64,000 bases of DNA from Nectonema munidae (taxonomy: Eukaryota > Nematomorpha > Nectonematoida > Nectonematidae): the NCBI GenBank assembly GCA_030549495.1, contig JAUIRK010000691.1, forward strand, positions 1-64,000, in the 5' to 3' direction. The position numbers and the translations under genes were made by a program. The notes under the pieces were generated by a model that was not told where the DNA came from, made no database searches, and saw nothing but the letters and a program-made list of their open reading frames with translations. This document shows positions 35,487 to 47,940 of this stretch, one piece after another; position 1 is the stretch's first letter; each line of letters starts with the position of its first letter.

Positions 35487-36345
35487 CTAAGCATAAAAAA
35501 CGGTGAAAGAGCTCTTAACACAAAAAAGAAAGAAACTTTTGTATCTAGTAAAATTGGCACTTAAACTTTGTTAGTAAACTCGATAAATCGCACGAAATAT
35601 TAAAGTTTTTAAGAGTTTGAATAAAAATGATGTTGAAAAGATACAAATGATAGTGCTTACACCTTTCGTTTGAAATAATATTTTGCTGTAGCAACTAAAA
35701 GAAATGATAAATAAAAATAAAAAAAATTTTGAATAAAAGAAATTTATGACAAGGTTTTCATTCGTTGAAATAGTAAGAGAGGTTATTTGGAAGGAAAGAT
35801 CAAGATTCCATTAAAAAAAAGTTCAGGTATCAATGAGAAAAGGACGTGATTTCTATATAAAAGGGTTAGGGATAGGAAGATTTATTTAAAATTTGCTTAA
35901 ATTTAAAAATATTTAAGTTGGCAAAATGGGAGAGTATCAGAAACTTTTGGGTACCCAATTTTTTGGATCCTTCATGGCCACCGTCTGGTGCCGGGGTATC
36001 AAGCATACGCCCTAAAGAAATAATGCGTTGTTTTCAAGTTAATATGTTGTGATCACAATGCAGATATTTTATTTATTCATTATGGGCTTTTCGCTTATAA
36101 CAAATAGCATAAAAAATTGAATGAAATGAAACCAAAAATTGAAGAAGATATAAAAACACTTTGTCAATACACGAGGAATAAAAACCAAACATTAAATATT
36201 TTACTACAAAAATACTTCGTTTCGTTGTTCAAAGCAATTTCAGTTTTACACCTCCAACATAGTCCTTTTAAAATTGTAAAAGGGTTAGGGTTAGTATTCA
36301 AAAGAATGAAATTAGAAAAAGATTAGAGAAGGAAAAAAATTTCAC
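35487..36345. other. Intron 4
   Basis: 859 bp. Contains telomere-like words on plus: GGGTTAGGGATAGG at 35864 and GGGTTAGGGTTAG at 36286. No genes seen. Confidence 0.5.
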
Positions 36346-36428
36346 TTTCTGTTGTGTTTGTCGCTGGAGTCGGTGTTCTGACTTTGGCGAGCGCGAACTT
36401 GTTCCTTCTCTTCGATTTCACTGCGCAC
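36346..36428 (-). CDS. IK: RED/IK exon d (small exon)
   Basis: Acceptor GATGCTTTCTAG, 27 codons plus AA, donor GTGAAATTT. Reads VRSEIEEKEQVRARQSQN..., which continues LLQK into VRSEIEEKE exactly where human IK has VRAEIASKEKEEE. It starts in phase 0 and leaves two bases that join the G of exon e to give AAG (Lys). Without this 83-bp exon the phases of exons c and e would not fit, which independently supports it. Confidence 0.93.
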
Positions 36429-39273
36429 CTAGAAAGCATCGGTGTATTGCATTAAACAAGAGTAAAAAAGGTCGAAGGACTGAATGTGGCTAGGGCTAGG
36501 GGTTAGCAGCGTGAAGTTGTCAGACGCCGCACTTTCAAAAATGAAGTAACACTAACGCGAAACACACTTTAACCTGTGCTTTTGTGCGTGTTCTCTGCTT
36601 AGAGAGAACTTTAACTTAAAACCAAAGCTCGCTCATTGGATGCAGCGTTGGCCGCAAAGCACAAATACGCTTCTCCCCCACAATCAGACTCATCTTGTGA
36701 CGCCAATGTCTGCGCGCTACCATGTATTAATGCAACTTTTGCATCAGTCCACTTTGTGTCTTAAGAATCTTCCAAAGCATGGAGTGTGCCGCAAATGGGG
36801 AAGCATCGCCAACTTTTTCCCTTCTACCAAAAACCACTACATCGGCAACGCTTTCACACCATATTTCGATACATATGGGGCCGCCACTTCGATGTTTTAG
36901 CGACAGACTATAAAAATATCCCTGCACAATAAAATTTGGTTTTCAATGGATACGCAAATATAATAATAATTTGCTTCTTGTGCACTAGATAAATTTTGAA
37001 AAAAGGAAAACCATAATTTATGACGTATTAACAAGATTGACGGATAAAAATGACCCTAAACACTTTTTTCATCAAGACTGAAGTTCTCAAAATACGCTAA
37101 TTTCAGCCTTCTGGGTTAGGGTTAGAATATTAGAATACAAATCCCTCGCTTCTGGGATGGCGGTAGAAGAACAAAGGCAGAAGTAACAAGCGTCGATCCG
37201 TTTATTGTCAGAAATGTATTCAATAAAAACATAAAAACAGATTTGCATATTTTGTATTAAGCGTTTTTTATGTGATATGGATGAATTGAGATGTTCAGTG
37301 GAACTTACAGATGACTTTATGTACCTCTGTAATTCATGTTGCCAAAGGAACGCCATACATCTTCCAATGCCGTTCGTAAAGAAAGAAAGCGCGCCACTCT
37401 TGAAAAAAGATGAAAATGCTTTGATATGAAAACAGAAAAAACCACATTTGGACGTCAGTTTGTTTTCAATAAAAGCACGAACGGATAGTTTGTGATTAGA
37501 GAAAGTGCTGCTAGTGAGTCAACTTGCCAAAATAAATAAATCAGACTTATCTTTGTCGATTAGAAAACTGCATCTTACACTATGTCACGGTTTCGGAAAC
37601 ATTTTTCAGACGTGGATTTTTTTCTAAGTATGATACTTTATAGGGTATGGAAGCTTGGGTGTGTGGGCGTTAAGGATAAACGTTTAATAGTGTATAATGG
37701 AGCAGCTGTCTACATTGGTTGAGAACTTTTTTTAGAAGTTATTTACAAACTTTTAAAATTTTATACTTTAAACCTTTTCACGGAACTCTAATCACTGTTT
37801 TGTGCAAGCGCTGTGTTCCACTTAACCCACTTTGCAAACCTCCGCTCTATGCGAATAATCTCAGTAATTTAATCGTGAAATAACACAATGAAAGTACTAG
37901 GAGATTACGTGAATGCGACATTTTCATTTTAAGGCAGCATCAAATAATTACGATTTTTCACATCCGAAGAATGTTTTGCCACAGATCCCCAGTTGATATC
38001 GGGGGTTTATTGTGTGTAGCTAATCCTGATTTTACAACAAACGACTTCCTGTCTGTCAGTGGCGACTTCTTTGCCAAATCCCCCTGATTGAGCTTTTGGC
38101 GTTTACATTACAAGGATCACTTTTGATGGGTGCCTACTTTATCAGCAATGCTAGCTGAATTATATTCATTCAAACTTTGTAACTTTTCGTAAAAATGCTA
38201 ACTGCATCTTTTGATAACATTTTCATAGTAGCTGAATGACCGACCGCCTCATGTCAAAAATATCGATCAAAGTCAAATCTTCCTTTTTTCATAAAAGTCT
38301 GATTTTATGGTGTCTATCATTTATAACTTAGTGTTTATACACACATTCTTGAAATTTATAATTATGTATATATTGGAATACATAACACTTATATATACAT
38401 ATTTTTCCAATAAACATATTGACTTTGTAGCACATGCCAATTCAAATTATCAATTAAATTAGTGATAAATGCCTAAAAATAAGTTATTTTTCCAAAGTAT
38501 CATTTCTGTGAACTTTTTTCATAACATATAGTGCAAATAAACTACATCTCCATTTAATCACATGCGTACGAAGAATCTAAACATCTAAACATGAGAATAG
38601 CAAGAATTGATAAATAAGGATAGAAAATAACGAATTATTCCTCAACTCATGCAACTTACAACCCAAACCCTTCACACGAGCAAACAAAAAATAGAAAGCA
38701 CGAATCAAATGCCAAGATAGAAAAACAACATCGCCACAACCATACATCCCAAAATTCGTGGCATTACTTTTGATCAAACACTAATACACAGCTCTTATCA
38801 GGGATCCATTGACGAACCCCGCCGCAATTAGTAGTCTAATGACTAGATGGGGTACAGTAGGCGATATTCAAATTATATAAACAACTAATAATTTTTCATT
38901 AAAAATATTTTAATAAAATATTTAGTTGCATAAATTTACAATTCTTAAATTCCAAATTTAAATGCTTAATGTATATTTATATTTCATAGTTATTTATTTA
39001 GATTCTTACCTTAAAAATAACTACATATTTAATATTGCTATTTCGGGCTTAACAACTAGAAATAAACAAATTGTAAGATTCATGGATGAAGTAGGCCACT
39101 GAGGAGAAATATTGGTGTGAGAAATATAAGCAGCTCTTTTGAAATGCAGTATTTATTTGGAAGACAAAGAGTTCATTGCCTTTACTTTTTCTTTACTCCC
39201 TTTGCGCGCTCCCCATATATTATTTTACTTTCTTTACGATTAAAAGCTCGCGAATTCAAAGTGAAAGAGGTAC
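36429..39273. other. Intron 3
   Basis: 2.8 kb. A GC-richer stretch (36590-36900) has open frames on both strands without known matches. Telomere-like GGGCTAGGGGTTAGC at 36490 and GGGTTAGGGTTAG at 37113. AT-rich elsewhere. No gene supported. Confidence 0.45.
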
Positions 39274-39447
39274 CTTCTGTAGCAGGGCGAAGTCGAGGCC
39301 CTTCACCAGATGCGTGTGCTCCATGTCACCGCCCAGAAACTTCGACTCCTGGATCATCTGCTTGCGTTTGTTGGCGGCGTCTTCGAAGGTGCGGGCGTCC
39401 GGGGCCACCGCTCTGTAGGCAGACGTCGAGGAGAGCTCGTCAAAGGA
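39274..39447 (-). CDS. IK: RED/IK exon c, core of the RED N-terminal domain
   Basis: Acceptor CGCTTCTTCTTAAG, 58 whole codons, donor AAG|GTACCT. Contains SAYRAVAPDA, KQMIQESKFLGGDMEH and THLVKGLDFALLQK, nearly identical to human IK over the last 25 residues. This is the best-conserved block of the family and anchors the gene call. Phase 0 on both sides. The exon is markedly GC-rich with many CpG compared with its introns. Confidence 0.97.
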
Positions 39448-40897
39448 CTTAAGAAGAAGCGAAATGAGTGCTGCGCTCGACCCACAACAAAAGCGCACAC
39501 GCTGCGTCTCGCGCTTGCCCTCCGTGACAGTCGCTAGGGTTGGGGTTAAGCAGCAGAGGCAAAAGAAAAAGAAGCACCCGCGTGACTTTTGTACCGCTTG
39601 AAGCAGCGCATTTTGGTTTTATGGGACAGAGGTGTTCTATAGGGGGCTTAAATCCTCACTTCAATTTTTTTATCAGGTAAACATCAAAATTGAGGTAGGC
39701 AACGTGTCTAACATTATAATCCCTATTTCTACATCTTCTTCTCCTGATTCAACAAAACTCGAAATGATTTAAGGCTCAACTTGACTTAGCTAAAACGAAG
39801 ATTGTATACGAATTAAATCGCTCACCTTCGCTGATAGCAACGTGTGTGAGGACACGTCAATCAAGTTCAATGAAAGATGTAGCATGTGTATATTCGGCTT
39901 TGGACAAATGTCTACTGATTTTCGTTTCTGATGCCTCCCCAAAAATAAGATAACGAAATACGAGGACTCGACAAAAATCACTGTCACCAAAATAAAACAC
40001 TAATTCCACGCGTACGTGTATGTAAATAGGATATTGTGTAAGGAGATAATAAATAGGGAGTATATTAAATGAAGAATACCCTGCAAATGTCAATAAGGCA
40101 GATGTGCAGATCGAATTCGAAAAAGCAAGACATTCCACGCAAGGAATAGTGCCCCTTTCCTTGGGGAACGCGCCAATCAAATTCTATTTGCTGAAAAAGA
40201 GCTTGGGAAAGCGTTGTGGCGTAGAGAGCACCGGCACAACGCTTCACTCTACAGTTACACACATGCATTCATTTAGGAAGCGGTGGGCCGAGAGTTGGCA
40301 TGCATTTCGTTTGACTAAGGCGTGCGTTGCATCTTGTAAAATGGTTTGGTGGAAGAACTGCTAGACACATCAAAGCATTGTGCTGGGCAACTGCTTAGAA
40401 ATAAAAATTCCTAAATTGAAGAGTTATACTTTGAGTATTTAAAGTTTCCTTCATGTCTGTTTTAAAAATGTTAAAATCACATACAACCATGTAATTTTAT
40501 TTTGTTCAAGAAGAATTAGATGAACACTGAATTTTTCATTGTTTATAAAAGTTCAAAATTTAGAATAACTAAGTCACAACTTCTCAACTGATAATGTTAT
40601 ATAATGCAAGTTTTTAAATGTCAGAACATTTGAAAATAAGAGTATAGGATAGAAGAAAAATATTTACTTTCATTGATAGAAGTGCAACGACACCATTGCA
40701 TGTTTCATATTGTATGTAATAACTAGAGAATTAGACACAAAATATAACTCGTTCTATCGCTTCTATATCTTTTGCACTACACGCAATGGTTTACAGGATG
40801 ATTGACAACTCGTTATGTCATTTTATTGAACACTATGTGGGTAGGATAATGGCATAGAGCGATTTGTGTACGAACGTGTGATAGAGAAAAAGAGAAC
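39448..40897. other. Intron 2
   Basis: 1.45 kb. GCTAGGGTTGGGGTTAAG at 39532. A GC-richer patch at 40080-40370 has open frames on both strands, none recognised. Confidence 0.45.
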
Positions 40898-41087
40898 CTG
40901 GGGCATGGACTTCTCTTCGAGTATTCTTCGCTCTTTAGCCCTATCTCTGTAGGAGGAGTCATCGGGAAGCAGTCCTTGGTTCTCCAACTTGTTCAACTTC
41001 GCGAAATACGCTTTTCGCATGAGACGGCGCGTCGGAGGGGCTGTGCAGTTTGAAGAAGCGCCTCCATTTTTGCTCTTGTTGATTCGC
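40898..41087 (-). CDS. IK: RED/IK exon b
   Basis: Acceptor ...CATGTTAAG, one leading G, then 63 codons ending in CAG before donor GTTCTC. Encodes RINKSKNGG..., then RKAYFAKLNKLENQG and YRDRAKERRILEEK; the last matches the highly conserved YRDRAKERR of animal RED proteins. Basic, probably nuclear-targeting. Phase in 2, phase out 0, agreeing with both neighbours. Confidence 0.94.
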
Positions 41088-42342
41088 CTTAACATGCAAA
41101 CATTTGAAATGTAGGATAGACTCAAAGCCTGCACAACAACTTTAAAAAATGAAAACAAAAGTTCCTTCGTTCAAAGCGAAAAAAAGTAAATAACTTTGAA
41201 TTCACAAAAAGGCTCTGCTAAGAAATCTATTTTCAACTTCTCCCAGGAATAAAACTTTAAATACGTCGCTCGATGTCACAGCACTTTTTAATTGGGCTCG
41301 TGCTCACGGGAAAATGTGAAACATAGAAAAGTGAAAGGAGTATTCAAATTGGAAATGTTTTAGTCTAAAATCGAGAATCGCTTAAGTCTAGGCAAGGAAG
41401 CTTATTAAAACAAGCTACCTGAGTACTTGAAAAAACGTTGTCCCTTGCCATCTTGGGCATTTTAACGCGTTCTCTGAAAGCTTATTTGAGTCCTGTTGTT
41501 TTCAATACATTCTAAGAATAAATGAGATATTGCACAAAATTCTTTCAATATTTTTGCATAAATTAGAACACTCCAATACAAATGATCAAAGGAAGCGCTG
41601 TGAAAGACAGCTGCTGATCCAAGGGAACATGGGGAGAAGGGGAGTGGTAGGGAAGAGCAAGCATCGTAAATAGAATCTCATTTCATGGGATACTCTTGCT
41701 AACGACTCTTTTGACCGTGTTCATTTTCACAGGGCACAGTCATTTGTAGTTACACGAAGGACGCAGTAATGCAGTAAAAAGCCCACATTCTTCAACAAGT
41801 ATTTTAATGTTATAGTATTTGATTTTTATTTTCTTGCTCAAATATCTTTTTTGATAACTATAAAATCATTAAAGCAAAATCAATGAAAAAATCCTATTAC
41901 AACCTGCAGGTGGATAAGTTTTTCCTAACGTATATTTACGTCAATAGTATATTCTTGGGCAAAAAAAAGTTATTTGTTTAAGTAAACATACTGTCATTCA
42001 TCATGTTCTGAAATATAAACCTCACCTTTATGAAACCAAAGTAGGAGCACAAAAAACCTTTCTTATACACTAACCACGCTTTTCCTAAAGAAAAAAGAAG
42101 GTCTTTTCATATATATGAAATTTTAGTTCAGTTCTCATATTACTCTGAAGAATCTAAAGTATATGCTCTTAGCTCAGATGAGTGTGCTTCCGATATTGTT
42201 GGCGAAGACTAAAGGGAAGGATAAGTCTAAACAAATGATACTCTCTATGGCCTGAGGTGAAACTCATTTTTTGGCAGTCTCAACAATCCAGAAGTGGTAG
42301 TAGTCTTTGTTCGCACTTAAAGTAGTGAGCCATCAAAGGAAG
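41088..42342. other. Intron 1, 3' part, unannotated
   Basis: No gene or clear repeat seen between exon b and the piggyBac element. Confidence 0.4.
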
Positions 42343-44753
42343 TTAAAAACCCTTTAAAGACGGAATTTAGTAATAAAAATTTTTTTTTTGAAAAAAATTA
42401 AATAGAATAAACTTAATGTATTATATAGTATTACTAAAATTTAAAATCAAAAAAATTTTCAACTTTTGGGTGCAATTTTTAATGTTCCCAAAATGGGAAC
42501 GTTAGGCAGTTAAGTATATTTTTTCAAAAAATTCAATTAAAACCCAAATTTTCAACGAAAACTTTATTTATACAAATAAAATTTTGAAAATTAATAAAAA
42601 GAAGTATCACTTGACGTGATAGGCGTCAAAACATTTTTATGCAGTCTTTTTTCACATTTCAAACACAAAAGCCGCGTGTTTTTCATGCAAACTACACATC
42701 TTCCTTGGTTTGTATCACCTAAATAGTGATTTATTCCATCATATCTTACTGATTTTGGGACTGGGGCATTATGGCCACCTTTTCTTTTTCTTTCAGTTTC
42801 AGCTTTCAAAAGATAACTAATGATTTCTTTTCTGAATTCTAAATGAGATATCGTAGAATTTTGATTTATTATCTTAAAAAATTTAAAAGAAGCCACAACG
42901 GATAAGTTTATTGTGTGAAAATAAATTCCACCACCATTTTTTAGATCTCAATTTAGGTCTATATGATGAAAGAAAACGATCACACTGATCTACTCCACCC
43001 ATACCAGTATTGTACATTTTTACAATATATGGTTGTATAATCGTTGTCCTTTTTTCGGATTTTGATCTTCTTTCAGCTTTGCCTATAGGAGATAACGCGT
43101 AATAATTGCTTGCTAAAGTAACGACTGAGCTATCCTTCCATTTCACGCAAAAAACAACACCGTCTGAACGATAATCAAACTGTCCACGTTCTTTCTTCTT
43201 TAATTCTTTAGAGTCCAACAAAGGACATTTTGCTGTTCGATTTTCCCTTATTGTACCACACGCTCTTATGTTTTTTGAAGCTAAATCCGATAAAAGAGAA
43301 TAGCTTGTAAAAAAATTGTCAAAAAAGACCACATGTCTATTTGGTTCTTTTATAGGCTCAATCATTTTCTGAACAACGTCGAAAGCAAGAGGCCTACTTC
43401 TTTTATTTTCCTTTCCGCAATATATTGAAAAATTATATGGAAATCCGTCACTACTGCACATCATCCATATTTTGTATCCAAACTTGATGGGCTTGTTTTT
43501 TATAATTGTTTTGCACTGTGCAGACCTCAATATGGAACCATGCATTCATCAACGCTTAAAAACTCGTGAAAAATTCCAAATTGTTGGCATGATTTTTTCA
43601 ACATATCTAAAAAAGGTTTCACCTTGGCGAGTTTTGAATTGCCTAAGTTTTGATTGTCAGCAAGATGAATGTATTTTTTAATTTTTTTAAAATTATCTCT
43701 GGACATTGTTTTCGAGAAAATTGGAGCAGATAACAAATCATTGGTGGACCAACAATCATTTTCTGAAGGAAGCACGTGAATACCACTTAGAAGAATCAAT
43801 CCTAAAAACTTACGAATTTCATTTTCATTTGTCTTGAAATTTGGCTCATTTTTGTCTCTTCTTGCATACAAATTTGTTTGTTCAACAATGTGATCAAGCA
43901 TTTCATGTGTAAAAAAAAGTTCAAAGATTTCATGAATATCTTTTCCCATGTGGTGTTGTCCAATTTTATCAGCAACAAAACAATGAGCTTGTAGTGATAA
44001 ATCTTCTTTTTTATCCAAATTATTCTTCATAAAAAAATTACTCTCGTTTTTTTGTCTTTCATTACCTCTAATTCACCACAAACTTCCTTTGGCATTGTTT
44101 CTTCTAACAAAATATCATCATCATATTCTTCTTCACTTTCCTTTGCTTTTTCATTTTCAGGAGGAACAATGACAAGAGATAGACTTTCATCTTTTGTGTT
44201 TTCAATATACTCCAGAGCACTATCAAGAAATTTAAATTTTTCGTTTGCAAAACTCATTTTAATCTAAAACTGTTTAATTTGTAAAAGTATAAAAAAAATA
44301 AATATATAAAAATATAATAAATATTTCAGAAAAAAAGACTATAAAAATTTTTTGTCAGTGAATACTGAAGTGACTAACGTTCCCATTTTGGGAACATAAA
44401 AGTTATATAAAAAATGCTTTATGTAAATTTAATTTTTTTTAATTTTAATTTTAAATACCATTGATATATTAAGTCTTAAAGTTTATACAATAATTACTTT
44501 TAAATATGAAGTCAAATTTTTTGCACAACTAACTCTTGATAATTTGAAGTTCAGAAGTAAAAAAACGTTTATTTCAAATCTAAAAAAAATAGATAAAAAA
44601 AATATTTCAGACATTTTATTTTTTAAGATTGTTGTACTCCTTTTCTTTTATTAGATTTATGTCAAAAAAAGTAATAAAAATTAAAATATTTGTTTTTAAA
44701 TTAAATTAAATTTATGTTCCCAAAAAGGGAACGTTAGTCTTTAAAGGGTTTAA
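42343..44753 (-). mobile_element. Nearly whole piggyBac element with TTAA ends
   Basis: TTAA at 42343-42346 and 44750-44753 enclose about 2.4 kb whose ends are inverted (ACCCTTTAAAGAC). Subterminal palindromes GTTCCC-N5-GGGAAC stand at 42484-42500, 44379-44395 and 44716-44732. The transposase runs 44257 to 42591 on minus: acidic N-terminus, FLGLILLSGIHVLPS, then FLSVDECMVPY, HVVFFDNFFTSYSLL, NTGMGGVDQCDRFLSSYR and a C-terminal RCVVCMKNTRLLCLKCEK finger. The three catalytic Asp residues are all visible. Three frameshifts (near 44030, 43535, 42890) divide it into four frames, one of them beside a run of seven T. It sits in RED intron 1 in the same orientation as the gene. Confidence 0.93.
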
Positions 44754-45310
44754 ATAAATCGCCTAAATTCTCAATCTCGATAACTCATTGATCTCTCGTA
44801 TCTTTGAAATAATAAAAAGAGAAGTAATCGTAAATTTTGATTTTTTATAGTTTGAATGAAATAATTTTTAGCCGAACTTTTATTATATATAAAATGAAGT
44901 TAAAAATTTGGTTTAGAAAATTGCAATTTTTATTTAGAAAAACAAGTCCTAAATCGGCAGATTTCATTTGAGAGTGATTATGATAACCCCCGTTGTTACT
45001 GTTATAGGCTGCGCTTTGCATGAATTTAAATTGGAATAAGATTGAGGAAGTTCCTATATATTCTTAGGTTTTCGTGAATGGGTCAGGATAAATTTAGATA
45101 CTTTGAGAAAATGATTTTCCAAGTCCATGCAAATATTTTATTATGAAGTATCAAAGTTTGATGTTTTGGTAGATTATATGCTAAATCAATCAAGAATTTA
45201 TATGCTTCAGACAGGAATCATTGAAAAGTAATTAAAGAGGGATTTATTTGCATGCTAGAAATACATATATGCATGGGATATCACAAATTACACAAAATAA
45301 AAGATTACTG
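44754..45310. other. Intron 1, unannotated stretch
   Basis: AT-rich, no gene seen. Confidence 0.4.
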
Positions 45311-46310
45311 CTCAACTTCTGAGACCATGAGTGAGAGAGAGTTCCTTTTATCGCTAATCATATGCCTAGAATGAATCAATTTTACATTTTAACGATAATT
45401 CAAAATGTTTGCCTAAAGAGCATCCTAATTATGATTCTTCACTTAAAGTTAGGCATCAAGTCATTTTACTCGGCTATGAATTCAAGCCAACAACAATCCA
45501 TAGACGAGCATATGATTAAGTTTAAAGGTCACAATTTTTTAAACCGTACATTAAAAACAAACCTGTCAAGTGGGGGTTTAAATTATGGGTGAGATGTGAC
45601 ATATACAGGCAAAGAGTTGTTGTGTGAGCAAGTTGTCAAAATACTTACAAGTAGTCTTATTGGAAGTGGTGCTGAAATTTATATGGATAATTTTTTCCCG
45701 TTCCTTCACTTTTTTATCATTTGAGAGTAATAAAATACATACGCGTGGTTCCGTGCGCATAAATAGAAAGAATATGTTAGATAATTCCATTTCTGATAAA
45801 TCAATAGAAAGAGGTGATTGAGACTCCAAGGCGTTGGTGTGGTAAAGTGGAAAGATAATAATTCTGTTTATTTGATTTCTAACTTTATCGATCCTAAAGC
45901 AAACAAATGTGTGACAAGGAAAAAAGGAACCAAAGACAAAGAAATGATAAAGTGTCCGTTAACGGTGTTTGAATATAATAAATATATGGATGCTGACTAA
46001 CATAGAATTAGAGATGGAATTGTGAAAAGCTTAGCATTGGAATATGGTGGTAGGAAAAGAAAAGCTTCTGAAAACAGCATATCAAAACGAGTCGAAGCTT
46101 GCACAACTAAAAAATCTGAACACCTCATTGAGATCAGCATTGAAAGAGGAAGATGTAAAAATTGTAGTCAAAGAAAAAAAGAAAGAAAGAAAGGACGTTC
46201 AATAAATGTTCAAGTTGTGATGTTTTTCTATGTAACACAAAGTTAAGAAATTGTTTCAAAGATTATCACCAAGATGCTAAAGATGAAGTCCTTCATATTT
46301 TTTAGGTATC
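45311..46310 (+). mobile_element. Decayed piggyBac transposase, different family
   Basis: Pieces in several frames: ILHFNDNSKCLPKEHP, YSAMNSSQQQSIDEHM, IKFKGHNFLNRTLKTN (first Asp region), LIGSGAEIYMDNFF (second Asp region), NNSVYLISNFIDPKANK, KCPLTVFEYNKYMDAD, and a C-terminal GRCKNCSQRKKERK finger. Motif order is piggyBac. About five or more breaks. Opposite orientation to the neighbouring 42.3-44.8 kb copy and of different sequence. Confidence 0.8.
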
Positions 46311-47348
46311 ATTCATTTCTATAATCATTAAAATAAAGTCTTAAATTGTAATTATATAGTAATAATTGCATTTCTTTAAAAGCGGTACTGAAAAATACGA
46401 ATCAAATATTCAAAATATTATTCAAATTTCATTAATAAATTTAGTGGCGTTGGATTATGGCAGTAACATCAACACCTGGGTTTTCTATAATCATAATTGT
46501 CCTGAAGAAGCATTATTCTCCTGAAGAGGCGGGAAAGTTTTTATGAAAATGTTATCTAGAAGAGGCACACATGCGAAGTAGTTCCAGCAATACGCAAATG
46601 TCCGGCCTAATCAAAAACCTTATTTCTTATGGTTTTTTCTCCTCAAGAAAATGTTGAAAGCAGCACTGTTTCTAGAGGGTGTTGTTCAGTAATAAATTGG
46701 AAGTCAATAAAACATGAAGGACAAGAAAGTGTCAGTTTGATGTGTAAAAGGCATTATTGCTCTTTTCGTAATTCTAACACACGAAATATATTAATGTTAA
46801 AAAAGTGACTTTATTTTTTTCTTTGTAGCCTGCAGCTCTTAATTTTAGCAGTGAGTGCAATGAGTTTATATTTTATCCTATTTTTTGCAGGATTTGTCAC
46901 ACCAAATAAAAATTTCTTAAAATACTAGTACATCCCTTCTTCTTTGACATATAAACGAATGTCTGTTGCAAAAATTTTATATAACTAGTTTGAACTTCTT
47001 AAACCACAAAAATATGTATAATTTTTACGTTTTATATATAAAAAATAGCAATTGAAATGTAGGTGATTAAACCTAACTAACCCTAATTTTGGACATAATC
47101 GAGGAAAATTGAGTTGGCCAAAGAACTGGAGAGAAAAGCGAAAGTGTGTCCTGCGAATAATAATGCTTGATTATTCCAGGTCAAATGATTGGCTTGAATT
47201 ATTATTTTTTACAATTTGTAATATACAGGCTTCATTTCGCAAAATCCCTATTAGCTTAACACTCAAAAATCGAATCCTCAACTTACAAAGCACTAAACAA
47301 GAGAAACCGGAAATGAGGGGAAAAGAGGAGGCGATAAAGAAGAATGAC
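46311..47348. other. Intron 1, 5' part, unannotated
   Basis: No gene recognised. AACCTAACTAACCCTAA at 47069 is the one telomere-like word here. Confidence 0.4.
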
Positions 47349-47457
47349 CTTTTAGCGCTCTTTTCGTGCGATTGAGGTTTACGCGAAGTTTCAAGAAGTT
47401 TGCGAAAATCTTCATTCGTTAGCTTTTCATTCTTGTCGTGATGTGCACTGTGCTCGT
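47349..47457 (-). CDS. IK: RED/IK exon a (first exon recognised), N-terminal conserved motif
   Basis: Acceptor CTTTTTGTTTTAG, then two bases (AC) that complete a codon from a missing upstream exon. The exon reads ...EHSAHHDKNEK then KLTNEDFRKLL, the signature start of the RED N-terminal domain, and ends SHEKSAK with two bases AG before donor GTCATT. AG plus the first G of the next exon gives Arg. No in-frame ATG lies in the exon, so at least one more 5' exon must exist. The open frame runs on upstream of the acceptor into a GC-richer patch (47.53-47.60 kb) that I do not accept as coding. Confidence 0.9.
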
Positions 47458-47940
47458 CTAAAACAAAAAGAGCGCATGCCATTATATAGAGAGCGTGACG
47501 GAAAAAGAAGCAAAGAAGAACATGAGTGCTCCTGCAAGTCCGTAACAAGCAACGCAGCAGTGCCTCCCAGCCTTGAGTCCGAGTTGCTGGCCGCGTACGC
47601 ACCACCTAGTTAAAAAAGGAGAAGAACCTTGATTCACAAGTAAAAATAAAAATAACTTAAAGCGTTTCTCCTTCTACTCAAGCAGCTCGTCAAAACCGAG
47701 CATAAGTTTGCTAACAGCGTACTCAAAATCATGTCCTGACAGAGTCACACCACTCCGGCTCATTCGCTTCATGGTCAGCAAGTAACTGCATAAAATTATC
47801 AGCTGGCCAACAGTTTAAGGGGAGCATCCAAAACTTCAAAGAAGAGCATAACTTCTGGGGCGTTAAGTGGCTATTTCTTCCTTTGATATTTGTATACTGT
47901 TGGAAAGATAAAAGCAAAATCGGATCTTTAAACAGTTTCG
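47458..47940. other. Region upstream of RED exon a
   Basis: A GC-richer patch at 47530-47600 could be 5' UTR or promoter sequence; TATATAA stands at about 47483 on minus but only some 25 bp from the exon a acceptor. A minus-strand frame at 47729-47917 (NIKGRNSHLTPQKLC...) weakly recalls the N-terminal part of piggyBac transposases. The start exon of RED was not identified. Confidence 0.35.

Larger units (their letters stand above)
126..47457 (-). other. IK: RED/IK spliceosomal protein gene, 11 coding exons (whole gene span)
   Basis: RED (IK) is a nuclear protein that works with SMU1 in the spliceosomal B complex and is needed to activate it. Eleven minus-strand exons give a collinear match to RED: KLTNEDFRKLL, YRDRAKERR, FLGGDMEHTHLVKG, DIPTTVLRSKSDCP, NDIVISKLTQILSYLRK, IGEYVPNTK, SYSECYP, RWDFETQEQYAEYM and AFQYGRKM appear in the family's order. 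All joins use GT-AG and every phase agrees; the exons total 1,706 nt, with one base owed by an upstream exon, giving 568 residues and a stop. Human IK, as I recall, is 557 residues. Missing: the exon with the start codon and the promoter. The long RE/RD/ERD repeat that named the family is absent; a short PQQKKSSSPFS linker replaces it. Introns reach about 10.6 kb and are full of transposons. Identity is very secure; the exact N-terminus is not. Confidence 0.95.

Noticed and set aside
36590-36927. GC-richer stretch with open frames on both strands in intron 3
   Set aside because: No recognisable protein, and the neighbouring RED exons join in phase without it.
38575-38880. Open frame and GC change suggesting a LINE RT fragment
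   Set aside because: No motif firm enough to name; could be chance.
47530-47605. Upstream extension of exon a as coding sequence
   Set aside because: A strong acceptor (CTTTTTGTTTTAG) separates it from the RED motif and its translation shows no family similarity.
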